64,000 nucleotides of DNA from FW021-bin31 sp964647485 (lineage in GTDB: Bacteria > Bacteroidota > Bacteroidia > Chitinophagales > Chitinophagaceae): the NCBI GenBank assembly GCA_964647485.1, contig CAZYHV010000008.1, positions 62,001-126,000 of the forward strand, given 5' to 3'. Shown here piece after piece: positions 8,928 to 19,090 of the stretch. Position numbers and translations under genes: made by a program. The notes under the pieces are model-generated. The model searched no databases. It had not been told where the DNA came from and worked only from the letters and a program-made list of their open reading frames with translations. Each line of letters begins with the position of its first letter. The stretch's first letter is position 1.

Positions 8928-9653
8928 ATGAAACGTGCTTTGATTATTGATGACGAAAGATTGGCTCGTTCTGAATTAAAGAAATTATTAAAAGATTTTT
9001 CTGAGGTGAGTATTGTCGGAGAAGCCGCAAATGCGAAAGAAGGTCTCAAAAAAATAAAAGAATTGTCCCCCAATCTTCTATTTCTGGATATTCAGATGCC
9101 GGGCAAAACAGGGTTTGAGATGTTGGAAGATCTGGAAGAAACCCCGCAGGTAATTTTTACAACTGCTTATGACGAGTATGCCATCAAGGCTTTTGAATTT
9201 AATGCCCTCGATTATCTGATGAAACCGATAGAACCGGAAAGACTGGAAGAGGCAATCAACCGACTTGATGAAGATATTGAAAGCAAAGAAGAGGAGTCAA
9301 ATGACAATGATTTTAAACTTACGGAAGAAGATCAGGTTTTTGTCAAGGATGGTCATCATTATTATTTTATAAAAGTGGGAGATATTCGACTGTTTGAAAG
9401 TGCCGGAAACTATGTACGCGTCTATTTTGAAGATAAACAACCTCTTACTTTAAAATCACTTCATGCATTGGAAAATCGTTTGGATGAAAGAATATTTTTC
9501 AGAACAAACAGAAAGTTTATCGTTAATCTTCGAAAAGTAATAAAAATAGATCCTTATTTTAATGGAGGATTACTGCTTGAAATAGAAGGAGGGGAGAAAA
9601 TAGATGTTTCCCGCCGACAGGCAGTAAGATTCAAGGAATTGATGAGTTTGTAG
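8928..9653 (+). CDS. LytR/AlgR-family response regulator (REC-LytTR)
   Basis: The 241-residue protein has an N-terminal receiver domain with the acidic pair DDE (8-10), the phospho-acceptor Asp54 in LLFLDIQMPG, and the late KPIEPERLEEAI segment. A LytTR DNA-binding domain follows (about 135-241), recognisable from FVKDGHHYYFIKVGDIRLFESAGNYVRVY and the RTNRKFIVNLRKV segment. It is the partner of the kinase encoded 2 bp upstream. LytTR proteins bind direct repeats upstream of their targets; the targets cannot be named here, though the PUL that starts about 100 bp downstream is a candidate by position. Confidence 0.93.
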   Translation: MKRALIIDDERLARSELKKLLKDFSEVSIVGEAANAKEGLKKIKELSPNLLFLDIQMPGKTGFEMLEDLEETPQVIFTTAYDEYAIKAFEFNALDYLMKPIEPERLEEAINRLDEDIESKEEESNDNDFKLTEEDQVFVKDGHHYYFIKVGDIRLFESAGNYVRVYFEDKQPLTLKSLHALENRLDERIFFRTNRKFIVNLRKVIKIDPYFNGGLLLEIEGGEKIDVSRRQAVRFKELMSL

Positions 9654-9757
9654 ATCTCTTTTACCTTGTAAAATGGAATTGTTTTTTTTGGGATTAGTTA
9701 GGAATTGAATAAAAAATCTTAATTTCACAATGGTTTTTTATTTATTGGTCTCAAGAA

Positions 9758-10321
9758 ATGCAGAAAGAAGAAATTATACAATTACAACGGCTTATCTGTT
9801 ACAACAATGATCAGAAAGCATATAAAAGATTGTATCTCTATTTTTTTAAACGACTTTACGGGTTTGCAAAATCATTAACAAAACATCCGGAACCGGCAGA
9901 AGAAATAGTAGAGGATGTTTTCATTAATTTATGGCAAAAACGTAAAAAGCTTACTGATATTCGTAACCTGAAGGTTTATCTTTTTGTAGCGGTTCGAAAC
10001 AGAGCTTTTAATTTTCTGCAGGCACAATCAAAAGACATGCTTTCCTTATTTGAAGATTATCCGGTATCTATGAATCGGTCGCCAATGGATCCGGAGAAGA
10101 TATTGTTGTCGAAAGAATTGGAAGAAAATATGAACCGGGCAGTTGAGCAGCTACCTCCTCGCTGTAAAATGATTTTTAAAATGGTGAGATTTGAAAAATT
10201 AAAATACAAAGAGGTGGCTGAGATACTGAATATTTCTCCCCGTACAGTTGATTCTCAGATGACTATTGCAGTCAAAAGATTGTCTGAGTTTATTTCTTCT
10301 TATCGATCTTCTGAAGAGTAA
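9758..10321 (+). CDS. ECF RNA polymerase sigma-70 factor, PUL 1
   Basis: The 187-residue protein has sigma region 2 (SLTKHPEPAEEIVEDVFINLWQKRKKL) and region 4 (LPPRCKMIFKMVRFEKLKYKEVAEILNISPRTVDSQM), the latter with a clear helix-turn-helix. It belongs to the Bacteroidota ECF group that pairs with FecR anti-sigma factors and SusC transporters. It is the first gene of PUL 1, and the FecR gene follows after 84 bp. The expected role is to turn on the SusC/D operon when the transporter signals substrate across the envelope. A second, diverged set (sigma at 50147) leads PUL 2. Confidence 0.92.
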   Translation: MQKEEIIQLQRLICYNNDQKAYKRLYLYFFKRLYGFAKSLTKHPEPAEEIVEDVFINLWQKRKKLTDIRNLKVYLFVAVRNRAFNFLQAQSKDMLSLFEDYPVSMNRSPMDPEKILLSKELEENMNRAVEQLPPRCKMIFKMVRFEKLKYKEVAEILNISPRTVDSQMTIAVKRLSEFISSYRSSEE

Positions 10322-10405
10322 ATTATTATTTTTTCAAAAAAAAATAAATTTCTTTTACGGAGAAATGGTTTTTTACTTGTCTATGTAATTAAAGGGATAA
10401 ATATA

Positions 10406-11554
10406 GTGGACAAGCAAGAAAAAATATGGTCGCTGGTTGCGCGTAAGTTATCTGGAGAAATTTCTGATAATGAAGAGAGAGAATTAGAGGAATTGCTAAG
10501 GGATAATCCGGAGAGTAAATATGCCTTTGGTAAATTAGAGGATTGGTGGCATACCGATGAAGAGAACAAGCAGACAAAGAAAGACTCCCTGGCTGAAGAT
10601 AGTTTTAAACACATTGAAGATAGTTTTTTAAAGACTTCTGCCGAAGAAAAAAAAGCTTTTTCTGAAGATAAGGATCTACCTCATCTTGCTGTTTCCCAAA
10701 GATTCTCATTTCTGAAATGGGCAGCTGTGTTGATTTTTATGATTGCAATAGGAGGAGGAATCTACCTGTTTTCTAGAAAGGATAATAGGTATGCGAATAT
10801 TGCTTCTCTAACAGACAAAGGTTCTCATCAGAGTGAAATTTCCACTCAATATGGTTCTAAATCTCGGGTCATGCTTCCAGATGGAACAATGGTATGGCTA
10901 AATTCGGGAAGTAAACTGACATACAATAATAAGACTTTTGGGAAAGAAGATAGAAAGGTCAATTTAATAGGAGAAGGTTTTTTTGATGTCGCAAAGGATG
11001 CCAATGTACCTTTCATTATTCATGCAAACAGGGTTCGAGTGACTGTTTTAGGAACCCGTTTTGACATGAAATCTTATCCTAATGATCAAACCATTGAAGC
11101 AACCCTTGTTTCCGGATCCATAAAGATAGGCTTTGCCGATAGTATGAGCAAAGGTCTTATTTTAAAACCTCATCAAAAAGTGACTATATCTAAAAAAGAC
11201 TGGCGTGTAGCTACTCATTTAAAAGCATTGAAAAAGGATGAGGATCACGAAGGGAAAAAGAATCGGTATAATCTTTCTTCTGTTACTTATATTCCTAAGG
11301 ATAGCACCATGGTAGAAACCTCTTGGGTGCAGAATAAATTAGCTTTCCGAAGTGAATCTTTTGCTAATTTGGCTACCCAATTGGAACGTTGGTATGATGT
11401 GAAAATTAACTTTGGAAATAGCAAGGTAAAGCATTATCAGTTTACCGGAGTTTTTATGGATGAAAGCCTGGAGCAAGTTTTAAAAGCGTTACAAATTACA
11501 GCTCCATTTCATTATCGGATTGAAAAAGATAAACAGGTTTATATTACGGAATAA
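10406..11554 (+). CDS. FecR-type anti-sigma factor, PUL 1
   Basis: The 382-residue protein has a cytoplasmic N-terminal part that should bind the sigma factor, one membrane helix (about 105-122, WAAVLIFMIAIGGGIYLF), and a periplasmic FecR domain with the hallmark STQYGSKSRVMLPDGTMVWL (about 146-165), followed by a C-terminal secretin/TonB-like DUF4974 domain. The start is GTG at 10406; no ATG gives a complete N-terminus. It should hold the sigma factor inactive until the STN domain of the SusC protein downstream signals. The order sigma-FecR-SusC is the standard trans-envelope relay in this phylum. Confidence 0.92.
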   Translation: MDKQEKIWSLVARKLSGEISDNEERELEELLRDNPESKYAFGKLEDWWHTDEENKQTKKDSLAEDSFKHIEDSFLKTSAEEKKAFSEDKDLPHLAVSQRFSFLKWAAVLIFMIAIGGGIYLFSRKDNRYANIASLTDKGSHQSEISTQYGSKSRVMLPDGTMVWLNSGSKLTYNNKTFGKEDRKVNLIGEGFFDVAKDANVPFIIHANRVRVTVLGTRFDMKSYPNDQTIEATLVSGSIKIGFADSMSKGLILKPHQKVTISKKDWRVATHLKALKKDEDHEGKKNRYNLSSVTYIPKDSTMVETSWVQNKLAFRSESFANLATQLERWYDVKINFGNSKVKHYQFTGVFMDESLEQVLKALQITAPFHYRIEKDKQVYITE

Positions 11555-11813
11555 ACAAATTTTTAATTTAAAAAAAATAAATGATGAAAGAAAGATGACA
11601 TTCCCCAATTAAAAAGAGGAAATAGAAAAGAAAAAACATTTCGCGAAAAAAGTCCAATTATTCTATTCCCTCAACAAATTTACAAAATCCAATTTATCTT
11701 CTAATGAAGAAAAATTGAAAAATGTCCTTCTTTTAAAAAGAGAATGTAGGAGTTCTTTAAAAAAGAAGAACAGGTTCGTGCTATTTTTATTAACCAAACC
11801 CAATGACAAAAAT

Positions 11814-14800
11814 ATGAAAAGATTTTATTTTATGTATGCTCTTTTTGTTAAAAAAAGAGTGAGAAAGATTTTATTCTATATGCGGCTGATTACGTTTTTG
11901 ATTCTTTTAGGGTGCATGCAGGTTTCTGCAAATGCGTATTCTCAGGAAGAAGTCTTGTCTATGGATTTAACGCAAGTCAAAATTACCAAAGCCCTGCGAC
12001 TTATAGAGAAGAAGAGTGATTATAGGTTTTTATATAATAATGCTTTGTTGTCATCAAATATGACGACGGATGTACATGCGAATAAGAAGGATATCCCGGA
12101 CGTTGTACAGCAGATACTTGAAGGGACGAGTCTCACCTATAAAATTATTGGAGAGCACTTGATTGTTATTGCTTCTAAAGACCGACAAATAAAAGCTATC
12201 CATCTGACCGGAACTGTTCAGGGAGCGGATGGTACTTCTTTGGTAGGTGCCACAATTCAGGTGAAAGGAACCACGGTAGGAACGGTTACGGATGCCAATG
12301 GGCAATTTTCCATTGATGTGCCTGATAGTGCGGTATTAGTAGTCTCTTCTGTAGGATATGAGTCGAAGGAAGTGGAAGTAAAAGGACAGAGTGAGTTGAA
12401 TATCACATTGATGACTTCCAGCAAAGGACTGAATGAATTGGTTGTAATCGGATATGGTACCCAAAAGAAAGGGGAAGTTACAGGGGCCATTTCCTCGATT
12501 GACGGTGGTGATCTGGAAGATATGCCTACGATGCGTGTAGAACAATCTTTGCAGGGTCGTACCTCAGGAGTTACTATAGCTGCCAGCTCGGGACGTCCGG
12601 GATCGGAATCTACGGTCCGTATCAGAGGAACGACGTCTATCAATAACAGCGATCCTTTATACATTGTAGATGGTGTTCCCGTAGATGTGGGTGGAATAGA
12701 TTATCTGAACCAGAGCGATATCAAGTCTATACAAGTGCTGAAGGATGCTGCTTCCGCAGCAATCTATGGGACCCGTGCCGCCAGTGGGGTCATCCTGATT
12801 ACCACCAAAAAAGGACAGGCCGGGAAGATGCGTGTGCATTACAGTGGATATTATGGTTTTCAGGAACCCTCACACAAACTGAGTCTCTTAAATGCGACGG
12901 AATATGCTACATTACGCAATGAATCTTCTCTTGCTGCCGGCAATGGAATCATCTTTTCCGATCCTAAATCTTTAGGAAAAGGAACGGATTGGCAAAGTGT
13001 CTTATTCAACAATTCTGCAAAAATTCAGGATCATGAATTAAGTATTAGTGGAGGAAGTGAGAAATCGACTTATTATGCTTCCTTTGGGTATTTTGATCAA
13101 GAAGGAATTGTAGCCACCCCAATCTCTCATTATAAAAGGTTTAGTGCTCGGCTAAATGCAACGTTAAAAGTCAAAAAATGGCTCAAATTCGGAGAAAATA
13201 TCGGCTATTCTTATATTAAAAATAAAGGTAGCCTGAATACCAATAGTGAATTTGGCGGTCCTTTGAGTTCGGCCATTAATTTGGATCCGATAACGCCTAT
13301 TGTAGTTACTGATAAAGATGTTGCTAACAAGAATCCCTATAGCAACAATCCGGTCGTGCGTAATGGAGCCGGACAGCCGTATGGTATTTCTTCTATTGTC
13401 GGACAAGAAATGACCAATCCGCTGGCGTATATTCAAACTCAACTTGGAAATTACGGATATTCTCACAATATGGTAGGAAATGCTTATGTAGAGATTGGTC
13501 CTATCAAGGGATTGAAATTCCGTTCCAGTATAGGGGCGAAGTTAGCTTTTTATGGTAACGAAAGTTTTACGCCGATTTATTATTTGAATACGTCGACGAA
13601 GAATGTTGGAAATGCCAATTATTTTAGAGAAAATAATCAGGGGTTGATTTGGAATTGGGATAATACACTTTCCTACTCTCATTATTTTGGAGATCACCAC
13701 CTGACGGTATTGGTAGGAACAAGCGCACAGGCTAATTCTGCATCGGGAGTGAACGGAACCTATCAGGGATTGCCCGTGGATAACTTCGATGATGCTTCAA
13801 TGAATTTTTCTGTACCTACCAAAAATAGAATTGCCGGTGGCTTTGAAAATCAACCCTATCGGTTGAGTTCTTATTTTGGCAGGGTGACCTATGATTATAT
13901 GGGGAAATACCTGTTGACCGGCATTTTGCGTGTGGATGGATCTTCACGCTTTGGCAGAAATAATCGTTATGGTAAATTTCCTTCCATTTCTGTCGGATGG
14001 GTACCTACACAGGAAAACTTCTGGCAAACCAATGATATCCTTAATTATCTTAAGATAAGAGCTTCTTATGGAATCAACGGAAATGACCAGTCTCTGAGCG
14101 ATTTCCAGTATGTTTCTACAGTAAGTGGGTCAGGAAGAGATTATGTGTTTGGATCAGGAAAAATTTATACCGGATACAGCCCTGATGCACCGGCAAACCC
14201 GGATTTAAGATGGGAACAGACCAGTCAACTTGATGTGGGCTTTGATGCTACTTTATTAAAAGACTTTACCCTGACGGTAGATGTGTATAATAAGAAAACC
14301 ACCGGCATGCTCAGACAGGTGCGTATCCCGGGCTATGTAGGTGCTACCGGACAGCCTTATGGTAATGTAGCCAGCCTGACGGATAAAGGAATTGAAATGG
14401 AAGTTGGCTATAAAAAGCAAATTGGTCAAGTCAGCTTGAATGTAGATGCCAATGCTTCTTATGTGAAAAATAACATTACAAACATTGGTGATCAGGAATA
14501 TATTCCCGGACAAACGATTCAAAATATTTCTACCGGGGAGATTAGCCGGATTGTAGTAGGCCATCCTATAGGCGTATTTTATGGTTTTGTAAATAACGGG
14601 ATTTTCCAGACTCAAAAAGCAGTCGACGATTATGTAAATGATAAGGGAGATAAGATTCAGCCGGATGCCCAACCCGGGGACTTCAAATGGGCTGATTTGA
14701 ACGGAGATGGAGAAATAACGGACGCAGATCGTACCTATCTGGGAGATCCTACGCCACACTGGACTTTTGGAGCTACTGTTTCAGCATCCTGGCATCATTT

Positions 14801-15233
14801 TGATATCATTGCTTTTGGACAAGGGGCTTCGGGGAATGTGGTTTTTCAGGGGCTTAGAAGGTTAGATATCCCTACAGCCAATTATTCTACTGCTGCATTG
14901 AAAAGATGGACCGGTCCGGGGAGTTCAAATACTTATCCCCGTTTGGACGATGAAGATCCCAATGGTAATTTTAAAAAACCTTCTTCTTTTTATCTGTCGG
15001 ATGGATCTTACTTTAGAATCAAGACCTTGCAGTTGGGGTATACCTTACCGAAGCATATTACGGATGCTATTGGTCTGCAAAAGACGAGAATTTATATCGG
15101 AGGGCACAACCTGGTGACCTTGACCAAATATGCAGGATACGATCCTGAAATTGGAGGCAGCAGCTATGGAGTAGACAGAGGCGTATATCCTCAGGCACGT
15201 TCCTATATGGTAGGATTGGATGTTTCCTTATAA
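11814..15233 (+). CDS. SusC/RagA-type TonB-dependent outer-membrane transporter with STN domain, PUL 1
   Basis: The product is a large outer-membrane importer for oligosaccharides. In order it has a signal sequence (cleaved near NAYSQ), an STN signalling domain (VLSMDLTQVKITKALRLIEK), a carboxypeptidase-like beta-sandwich (TGTVQGADGTSLVGATIQVKG), the TonB-box/plug region (VVIGYGTQKKGEVTGAISSI), the SusC signature LYIVDGVPVD, and the barrel, ending in LDVSL. I start at the ATG at 11814 (1139 residues), which precedes a plausible signal region; a TTG at 11715 would add 33 unsupported residues. The STN domain should contact the FecR protein. The 259 bp between FecR and this gene is an A-rich leader without a gene. 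Confidence 0.93.
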   Translation: MKRFYFMYALFVKKRVRKILFYMRLITFLILLGCMQVSANAYSQEEVLSMDLTQVKITKALRLIEKKSDYRFLYNNALLSSNMTTDVHANKKDIPDVVQQILEGTSLTYKIIGEHLIVIASKDRQIKAIHLTGTVQGADGTSLVGATIQVKGTTVGTVTDANGQFSIDVPDSAVLVVSSVGYESKEVEVKGQSELNITLMTSSKGLNELVVIGYGTQKKGEVTGAISSIDGGDLEDMPTMRVEQSLQGRTSGVTIAASSGRPGSESTVRIRGTTSINNSDPLYIVDGVPVDVGGIDYLNQSDIKSIQVLKDAASAAIYGTRAASGVILITTKKGQAGKMRVHYSGYYGFQEPSHKLSLLNATEYATLRNESSLAAGNGIIFSDPKSLGKGTDWQSVLFNNSAKIQDHELSISGGSEKSTYYASFGYFDQEGIVATPISHYKRFSARLNATLKVKKWLKFGENIGYSYIKNKGSLNTNSEFGGPLSSAINLDPITPIVVTDKDVANKNPYSNNPVVRNGAGQPYGISSIVGQEMTNPLAYIQTQLGNYGYSHNMVGNAYVEIGPIKGLKFRSSIGAKLAFYGNESFTPIYYLNTSTKNVGNANYFRENNQGLIWNWDNTLSYSHYFGDHHLTVLVGTSAQANSASGVNGTYQGLPVDNFDDASMNFSVPTKNRIAGGFENQPYRLSSYFGRVTYDYMGKYLLTGILRVDGSSRFGRNNRYGKFPSISVGWVPTQENFWQTNDILNYLKIRASYGINGNDQSLSDFQYVSTVSGSGRDYVFGSGKIYTGYSPDAPANPDLRWEQTSQLDVGFDATLLKDFTLTVDVYNKKTTGMLRQVRIPGYVGATGQPYGNVASLTDKGIEMEVGYKKQIGQVSLNVDANASYVKNNITNIGDQEYIPGQTIQNISTGEISRIVVGHPIGVFYGFVNNGIFQTQKAVDDYVNDKGDKIQPDAQPGDFKWADLNGDGEITDADRTYLGDPTPHWTFGATVSASWHHFDIIAFGQGASGNVVFQGLRRLDIPTANYSTAALKRWTGPGSSNTYPRLDDEDPNGNFKKPSSFYLSDGSYFRIKTLQLGYTLPKHITDAIGLQKTRIYIGGHNLVTLTKYAGYDPEIGGSSYGVDRGVYPQARSYMVGLDVSL

Positions 15234-15253
15234 TCATAAAAAAAGAGTATATT

Positions 15254-16762
15254 ATGAAAAAGATATTGTTATATATATTAAGTATTGCAGGGGTTATTCA
15301 GTTAAGCTCCTGTAGCAAAAGTTTCCTGGATGTGCAACCCAAAGGCATTGATCTGGAATCTAATTATTACCAGACTCCGGATCAGGCTTTTGCAGCGCTG
15401 ACTGCCGCGTATAATCCGGTAGGCTGGGAAGTTGGCGGAAGCGATAACACGTATATTCCGTTATTGGCTATTAATTGTGCTTCTGATGAATGTTATGCCG
15501 GTGGTGGTGGATCAGGAGATCAGCCCGGCTGGCAAGCTTGGAATACGTATGATATGACCGGAGTAGTAGGACCTCAGGCCGGATATTGGGATAGAAATTA
15601 TACCGGTATTTATCGTGCGAACCTTTTATTAGAAAAGATAGATGGAGTCAAAGGATTAGATGATGCGACTAAAAAGCGATACATTGCTGAAGCCAGATTT
15701 CTAAGAGGGTATTATTATTTTTGGCTGGTACGTTTATTTAAAAATGTAGTGTTGACCACCAAACCTATTACTACGGATGAAATCTATAAACAAGCTCAGA
15801 TTTCTCCGGATTCCGTTTATGCGCAGATAGAAAAAGACTTTGAAGCTGCAATTCCGAATCTTCCTGCGGCTCCGCTGCCGGCAGATGAAGATGGAAGAGC
15901 AACCAAAGAAGCAGCAATGGCTTTTTTAGCAAAGACCATCATGTTTGAAGCCGGTTCTGATGATAACAGCAGGATGTTGGAGGCGGCCAATTGGCTGGAA
16001 AAAGTGAATACGGCTCCGGCTTTTCATTTGTTGGATCATTTTCCTGATATTTTCAGCCCGGATAATAAGTTTAATGCAGAATCTGTCTTTGAAATCCCAC
16101 ATACACAGGCGCAAAATGCAGGTTGGGATACCTGGCCAAATTATGATGCGAATGTTTATGTACAGATGGTTGGTCCCAGAAGCTACGATGGTCCCACCTA
16201 TTGGTCCGGGGGGTATGGTTTTTGTCCGGTTATTAAATCTTTTGCCGAAAGTATGAAAGGTGATCCTCGCTATCCCTATACCATTGCTAATATCGACAGT
16301 CTTACCCAAGCAGAATCAGGTAGTTACAGTGCAGGATATGACAATACCGGATATTTTATCCAAAAATATGCTCCTCTGGCCGCTTATGCTTCTACGACCG
16401 GGCAAGTGGAATTGAATTTTCCTAATGACTATATTGAAATCCGTTTGGCAGATACCTATCTTTTGGAAGCAGAAGCTTTGGTTCGTGGGGGAGGAGACTT
16501 AGACAAAGCGGATCACTACTTAAATGAAGTACGTGCCCGTGTGGGCTTGCCCAAAACTTCTGCAACGCTGGATCATATCTATCACGAACGTAAGATGGAA
16601 CTTGCTACGGAAGGACATCGCTGGTTCGACCTGGTTCGTACAGGCAGAGCTGAACAAGTGCTGGCTTTCAAAGGATTTAAGGCAGATGTGAATGAAATCC
16701 TTCCCATTCCGCATGTTGAGTTGGATAATACTCAGTTAAAACAAAATCCCGGCTATGAATAG
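15254..16762 (+). CDS. SusD/RagB-family nutrient-binding lipoprotein, PUL 1
   Basis: The 502-residue surface lipoprotein forms the lid of the SusC importer encoded 20 bp upstream. A lipobox (IQLSSCSKSFL) places the lipidated Cys near residue 20. SusD features are clear: FLDVQPKGIDLESNYYQTPDQAFAALTAAYNPV at the N-terminus, YIAEARFLRGYYYFWLVRLF in the TPR-like core, and the C-terminal ERKMELATEGHRWFDLVRTGRAEQVL and LPIPHVELDNTQLKQNPGY. The length is typical. It is expected to capture glucan chains at the cell surface. Confidence 0.93.
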   Translation: MKKILLYILSIAGVIQLSSCSKSFLDVQPKGIDLESNYYQTPDQAFAALTAAYNPVGWEVGGSDNTYIPLLAINCASDECYAGGGGSGDQPGWQAWNTYDMTGVVGPQAGYWDRNYTGIYRANLLLEKIDGVKGLDDATKKRYIAEARFLRGYYYFWLVRLFKNVVLTTKPITTDEIYKQAQISPDSVYAQIEKDFEAAIPNLPAAPLPADEDGRATKEAAMAFLAKTIMFEAGSDDNSRMLEAANWLEKVNTAPAFHLLDHFPDIFSPDNKFNAESVFEIPHTQAQNAGWDTWPNYDANVYVQMVGPRSYDGPTYWSGGYGFCPVIKSFAESMKGDPRYPYTIANIDSLTQAESGSYSAGYDNTGYFIQKYAPLAAYASTTGQVELNFPNDYIEIRLADTYLLEAEALVRGGGDLDKADHYLNEVRARVGLPKTSATLDHIYHERKMELATEGHRWFDLVRTGRAEQVLAFKGFKADVNEILPIPHVELDNTQLKQNPGYE

Positions 16763-16782
16763 ATTAAGTGCCGGATGGTTAA

Positions 16783-16918
16783 ATTGTTGGATTGTTGGAT
16801 TGTTAAATTGTTGGATTGTTAAATTGTTGAATTGTTGAATTGTTAAATTGTTGAATTGTTGAATTGTTAAATTGTTGAATTGTTGAATTGTTAAATTGTT
16901 GAATTGTTGGATTGTTTA
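16783..16918 (+). repeat. Tandem 8-bp repeat, 17 units (ATTGTTGA/ATTGTTAA)
   Basis: Seventeen consecutive 8-bp units of the form ATTGTTRR run from 16783 to 16918. In the middle the units alternate GA, GA, AA, giving a 24-bp superperiod. The array occupies most of the gap between the SusD gene and the next lipoprotein gene, is not translated, and is a candidate for slipped-strand length change. Confidence 0.9.
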
Positions 16919-16955
16919 ACCATAAAACCATATAACCTTAAAAAAATAAAAGAAA

Positions 16956-17876
16956 ATGAAAAATATAAAGAAATACAGTTTGGGCATATTCCTCCTGTTA
17001 TTGATAGGATTGGTATTTTATGCCTGTAAAAACGAGGATGATAATGCCTCTCTGGGACCTTTACCCCAAGCCGATTTTACGATCACTCAAGGGAAGGATC
17101 CCAACACGGTTCTGCTCGCCAACAAAACCGATCAACCTTCTATCGCTTACTGGTCTACTTCCAATGGGCAGACCGCTAAAGGGGATACGGCAAGCATTCA
17201 TTTTATTTTTAAGGGAACCTATAAAATATCATTATTAGCTGATGGACATGGTGGAATTGATTCTGTTTCCAAATCAGTCACGATTGATCAAAACGATCCG
17301 AATGCCTGTCAGGGAACCGTTCAGGGCTTCATTGCCGGTTGTTCTCAAAAAACCTGGACACTGAATCCCGATGCTTATGCTGAAATGGTAGGTCCCGGTC
17401 CCGGAGACGGAAGTTATTGGGGGAATCTGGCGACGGAAGTGACCGGAGACCGGAAATGTGACTTTAATGATGAATGGACTTTTAAGTTTAACGCGACCGG
17501 AGATATGAATTTTGATAACAAAGGTGATTTTTTCAGTGAAAATTATTTAGGAAAAGCCGATAATTCATGTGGTACGAATGATGAATTAACCGCTACGGAA
17601 AAGCCATGGGCTTCCGGAGATTTTCATTATGAGATTATTCCTAATGCCGGTTCAAAACCGGAATATGGTCAATTAAAAGTTATTGGATTGGGGGCTCATA
17701 TTGGTTTGGCTCGGGTAACTAATGGAGCCGATAATACAGAAACTCCGGTAAAATCTATTACTTATGATATTATTGGGACCGAACACAAAGATGGCTATGA
17801 TTTATTGACACTTACCATCAATGAAGGCACGGATGATGCTCCTCTGTGGTGGACGTTTACTTTACGCTCTAAATAA
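16956..17876 (+). CDS. PKD-like surface lipoprotein, probable glycan-binding protein of PUL 1
   Basis: The 306-residue lipoprotein has a lipobox ending in FYACK (Cys at about 24). A PKD-like domain (about 38-110, ADFTITQGKDPNTVLLANKT through SKSVTI) comes first. The roughly 190-residue domain after it starts at CQGTVQGFIAGCSQKTW and is rich in Trp, Gly and Asp; I do not recognise it. It lies where SusE/SusF-like surface glycan-binding proteins usually sit, after SusD and directly before the glycanases, so glycan binding is the likely role. The next gene starts at the base after its stop. No catalytic motif is visible. Confidence 0.65.
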   Translation: MKNIKKYSLGIFLLLLIGLVFYACKNEDDNASLGPLPQADFTITQGKDPNTVLLANKTDQPSIAYWSTSNGQTAKGDTASIHFIFKGTYKISLLADGHGGIDSVSKSVTIDQNDPNACQGTVQGFIAGCSQKTWTLNPDAYAEMVGPGPGDGSYWGNLATEVTGDRKCDFNDEWTFKFNATGDMNFDNKGDFFSENYLGKADNSCGTNDELTATEKPWASGDFHYEIIPNAGSKPEYGQLKVIGLGAHIGLARVTNGADNTETPVKSITYDIIGTEHKDGYDLLTLTINEGTDDAPLWWTFTLRSK

Positions 17877-19088
17877 ATGAACAGCATGAAAGTGATGCAC
17901 GGACTATTTTTGATGACAGTGGGGATGGTTTTATTGTCCTGTACTAAAGGAAACAATGAAGAAACCACACCGGATCATAAAGAGGAGCCTACTATTATTG
18001 TTAAAGATGCCATAGTGAAAAGGCAAAATACTGCTGCTATCTGTAGGTTTTATGTCGATTTGTCGGATGCTTACGATAAAGAAGTTACCGTAAAATATGC
18101 TACTGAGGAAGGAACAGCTAAAGCAGGGAATGATTTTACAGCAAAATCGGGAAAACTTACTTTTGCACCGGGGAAAACCGAAAAAACTGTGGATATTGAC
18201 ATAAAACAAGATAGTCTCCGGCGGTCGGATCAAAAATTTTACCTGACCTTGAGTGATCCGAACGTCGGAAAACTGGAGAAAGCAAAAGGAACCGGCACAA
18301 TTGTCAATAATGGAACGTATCTCCCTACGGATAGTAACGGATATACTACGCCGAAATCTTATCCGGGGTATCATTTGGCATGGAGTGATGAATTTGATGA
18401 ACAAAAGCTAAATGAAAAGGAATGGAATTATGAAAAGGGAAACGGGAGCAATGGATGGGGAAACAATGAATTAGAATATTATACCTCTCGACCGGAAAAT
18501 GTTTTTCTATCTTCCGGCAATCTAATTATCGAAGCTAGAAAAGAGGATTATAACGGAAGCGAATATACGTCGGCACGACTTACCACACAAGGTAAAAAAG
18601 AGTTTACCTATGGTCGTATCGATATACGGGCAAAGTTGCCGGTAGACCATGGTATCTGGCCGGCGCTGTGGATGTTAGGAAGTAATATATCTGAAGTGGG
18701 CTGGCCGGAATGTGGAGAAACCGATATAATGGAAGTAATAGGGAAAAACCCTTCGCAAGTCGTTGGTTCGTTGCATTGGAAAAAAACGGATGGTAATGAA
18801 GGCACCATCAGTGAAACTCATCAGCTTAGTTCAGGAGATTTCTCAGACGCATTTCATGTGTTTAGCCTGATTTGGAATCAAGATTCTTTACAAATTTTAG
18901 TGGATGATATTCCTTATATGAAGGCTTCCCGTACTGATATGTCGGATGGGGTTTATCCTTTTGACGGTGCTTCCTTCTTTATATTTAATGTGGCTGTTGG
19001 CGGAGACTGGCCGGGAGCTCCCGATAAAACAACCAGCTTTCCTCAGCGAATGTTTGTCGATTATGTAAGAGTGTTTCAAAAGCAATAA
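17877..19088 (+). CDS. GH16 endo-beta-1,3-glucanase lipoprotein with Calx-beta domain
   Basis: The 403-residue lipoprotein (lipobox VLLSC, Cys22) has a Calx-beta-like domain (about 36-145) and then a GH16 catalytic domain (about 163-403). The GH16 signature is present as GETDIMEVIG, with nucleophile Glu281, Asp283 and acid/base Glu286. The surrounding WSDEFD, GWGNNELEYYT and HGIWPALWML segments match the laminarinase-type GH16_3 group. It should cut beta-1,3-glucan or mixed-linkage glucan at the cell surface. The ATG directly follows the previous stop, and the next gene begins 2 bp after this one, so the genes form a tight operon. An ATG at 17886 is an alternative start. Confidence 0.93.
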   Translation: MNSMKVMHGLFLMTVGMVLLSCTKGNNEETTPDHKEEPTIIVKDAIVKRQNTAAICRFYVDLSDAYDKEVTVKYATEEGTAKAGNDFTAKSGKLTFAPGKTEKTVDIDIKQDSLRRSDQKFYLTLSDPNVGKLEKAKGTGTIVNNGTYLPTDSNGYTTPKSYPGYHLAWSDEFDEQKLNEKEWNYEKGNGSNGWGNNELEYYTSRPENVFLSSGNLIIEARKEDYNGSEYTSARLTTQGKKEFTYGRIDIRAKLPVDHGIWPALWMLGSNISEVGWPECGETDIMEVIGKNPSQVVGSLHWKKTDGNEGTISETHQLSSGDFSDAFHVFSLIWNQDSLQILVDDIPYMKASRTDMSDGVYPFDGASFFIFNVAVGGDWPGAPDKTTSFPQRMFVDYVRVFQKQ

Positions 19089-19090
19089 AA

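Noticed and set aside
11715..11813. TTG start giving the PUL 1 SusC protein 33 more residues
   Set aside because: The extra residues are Lys-rich and push the signal peptide inward; the ATG at 11814 is better.
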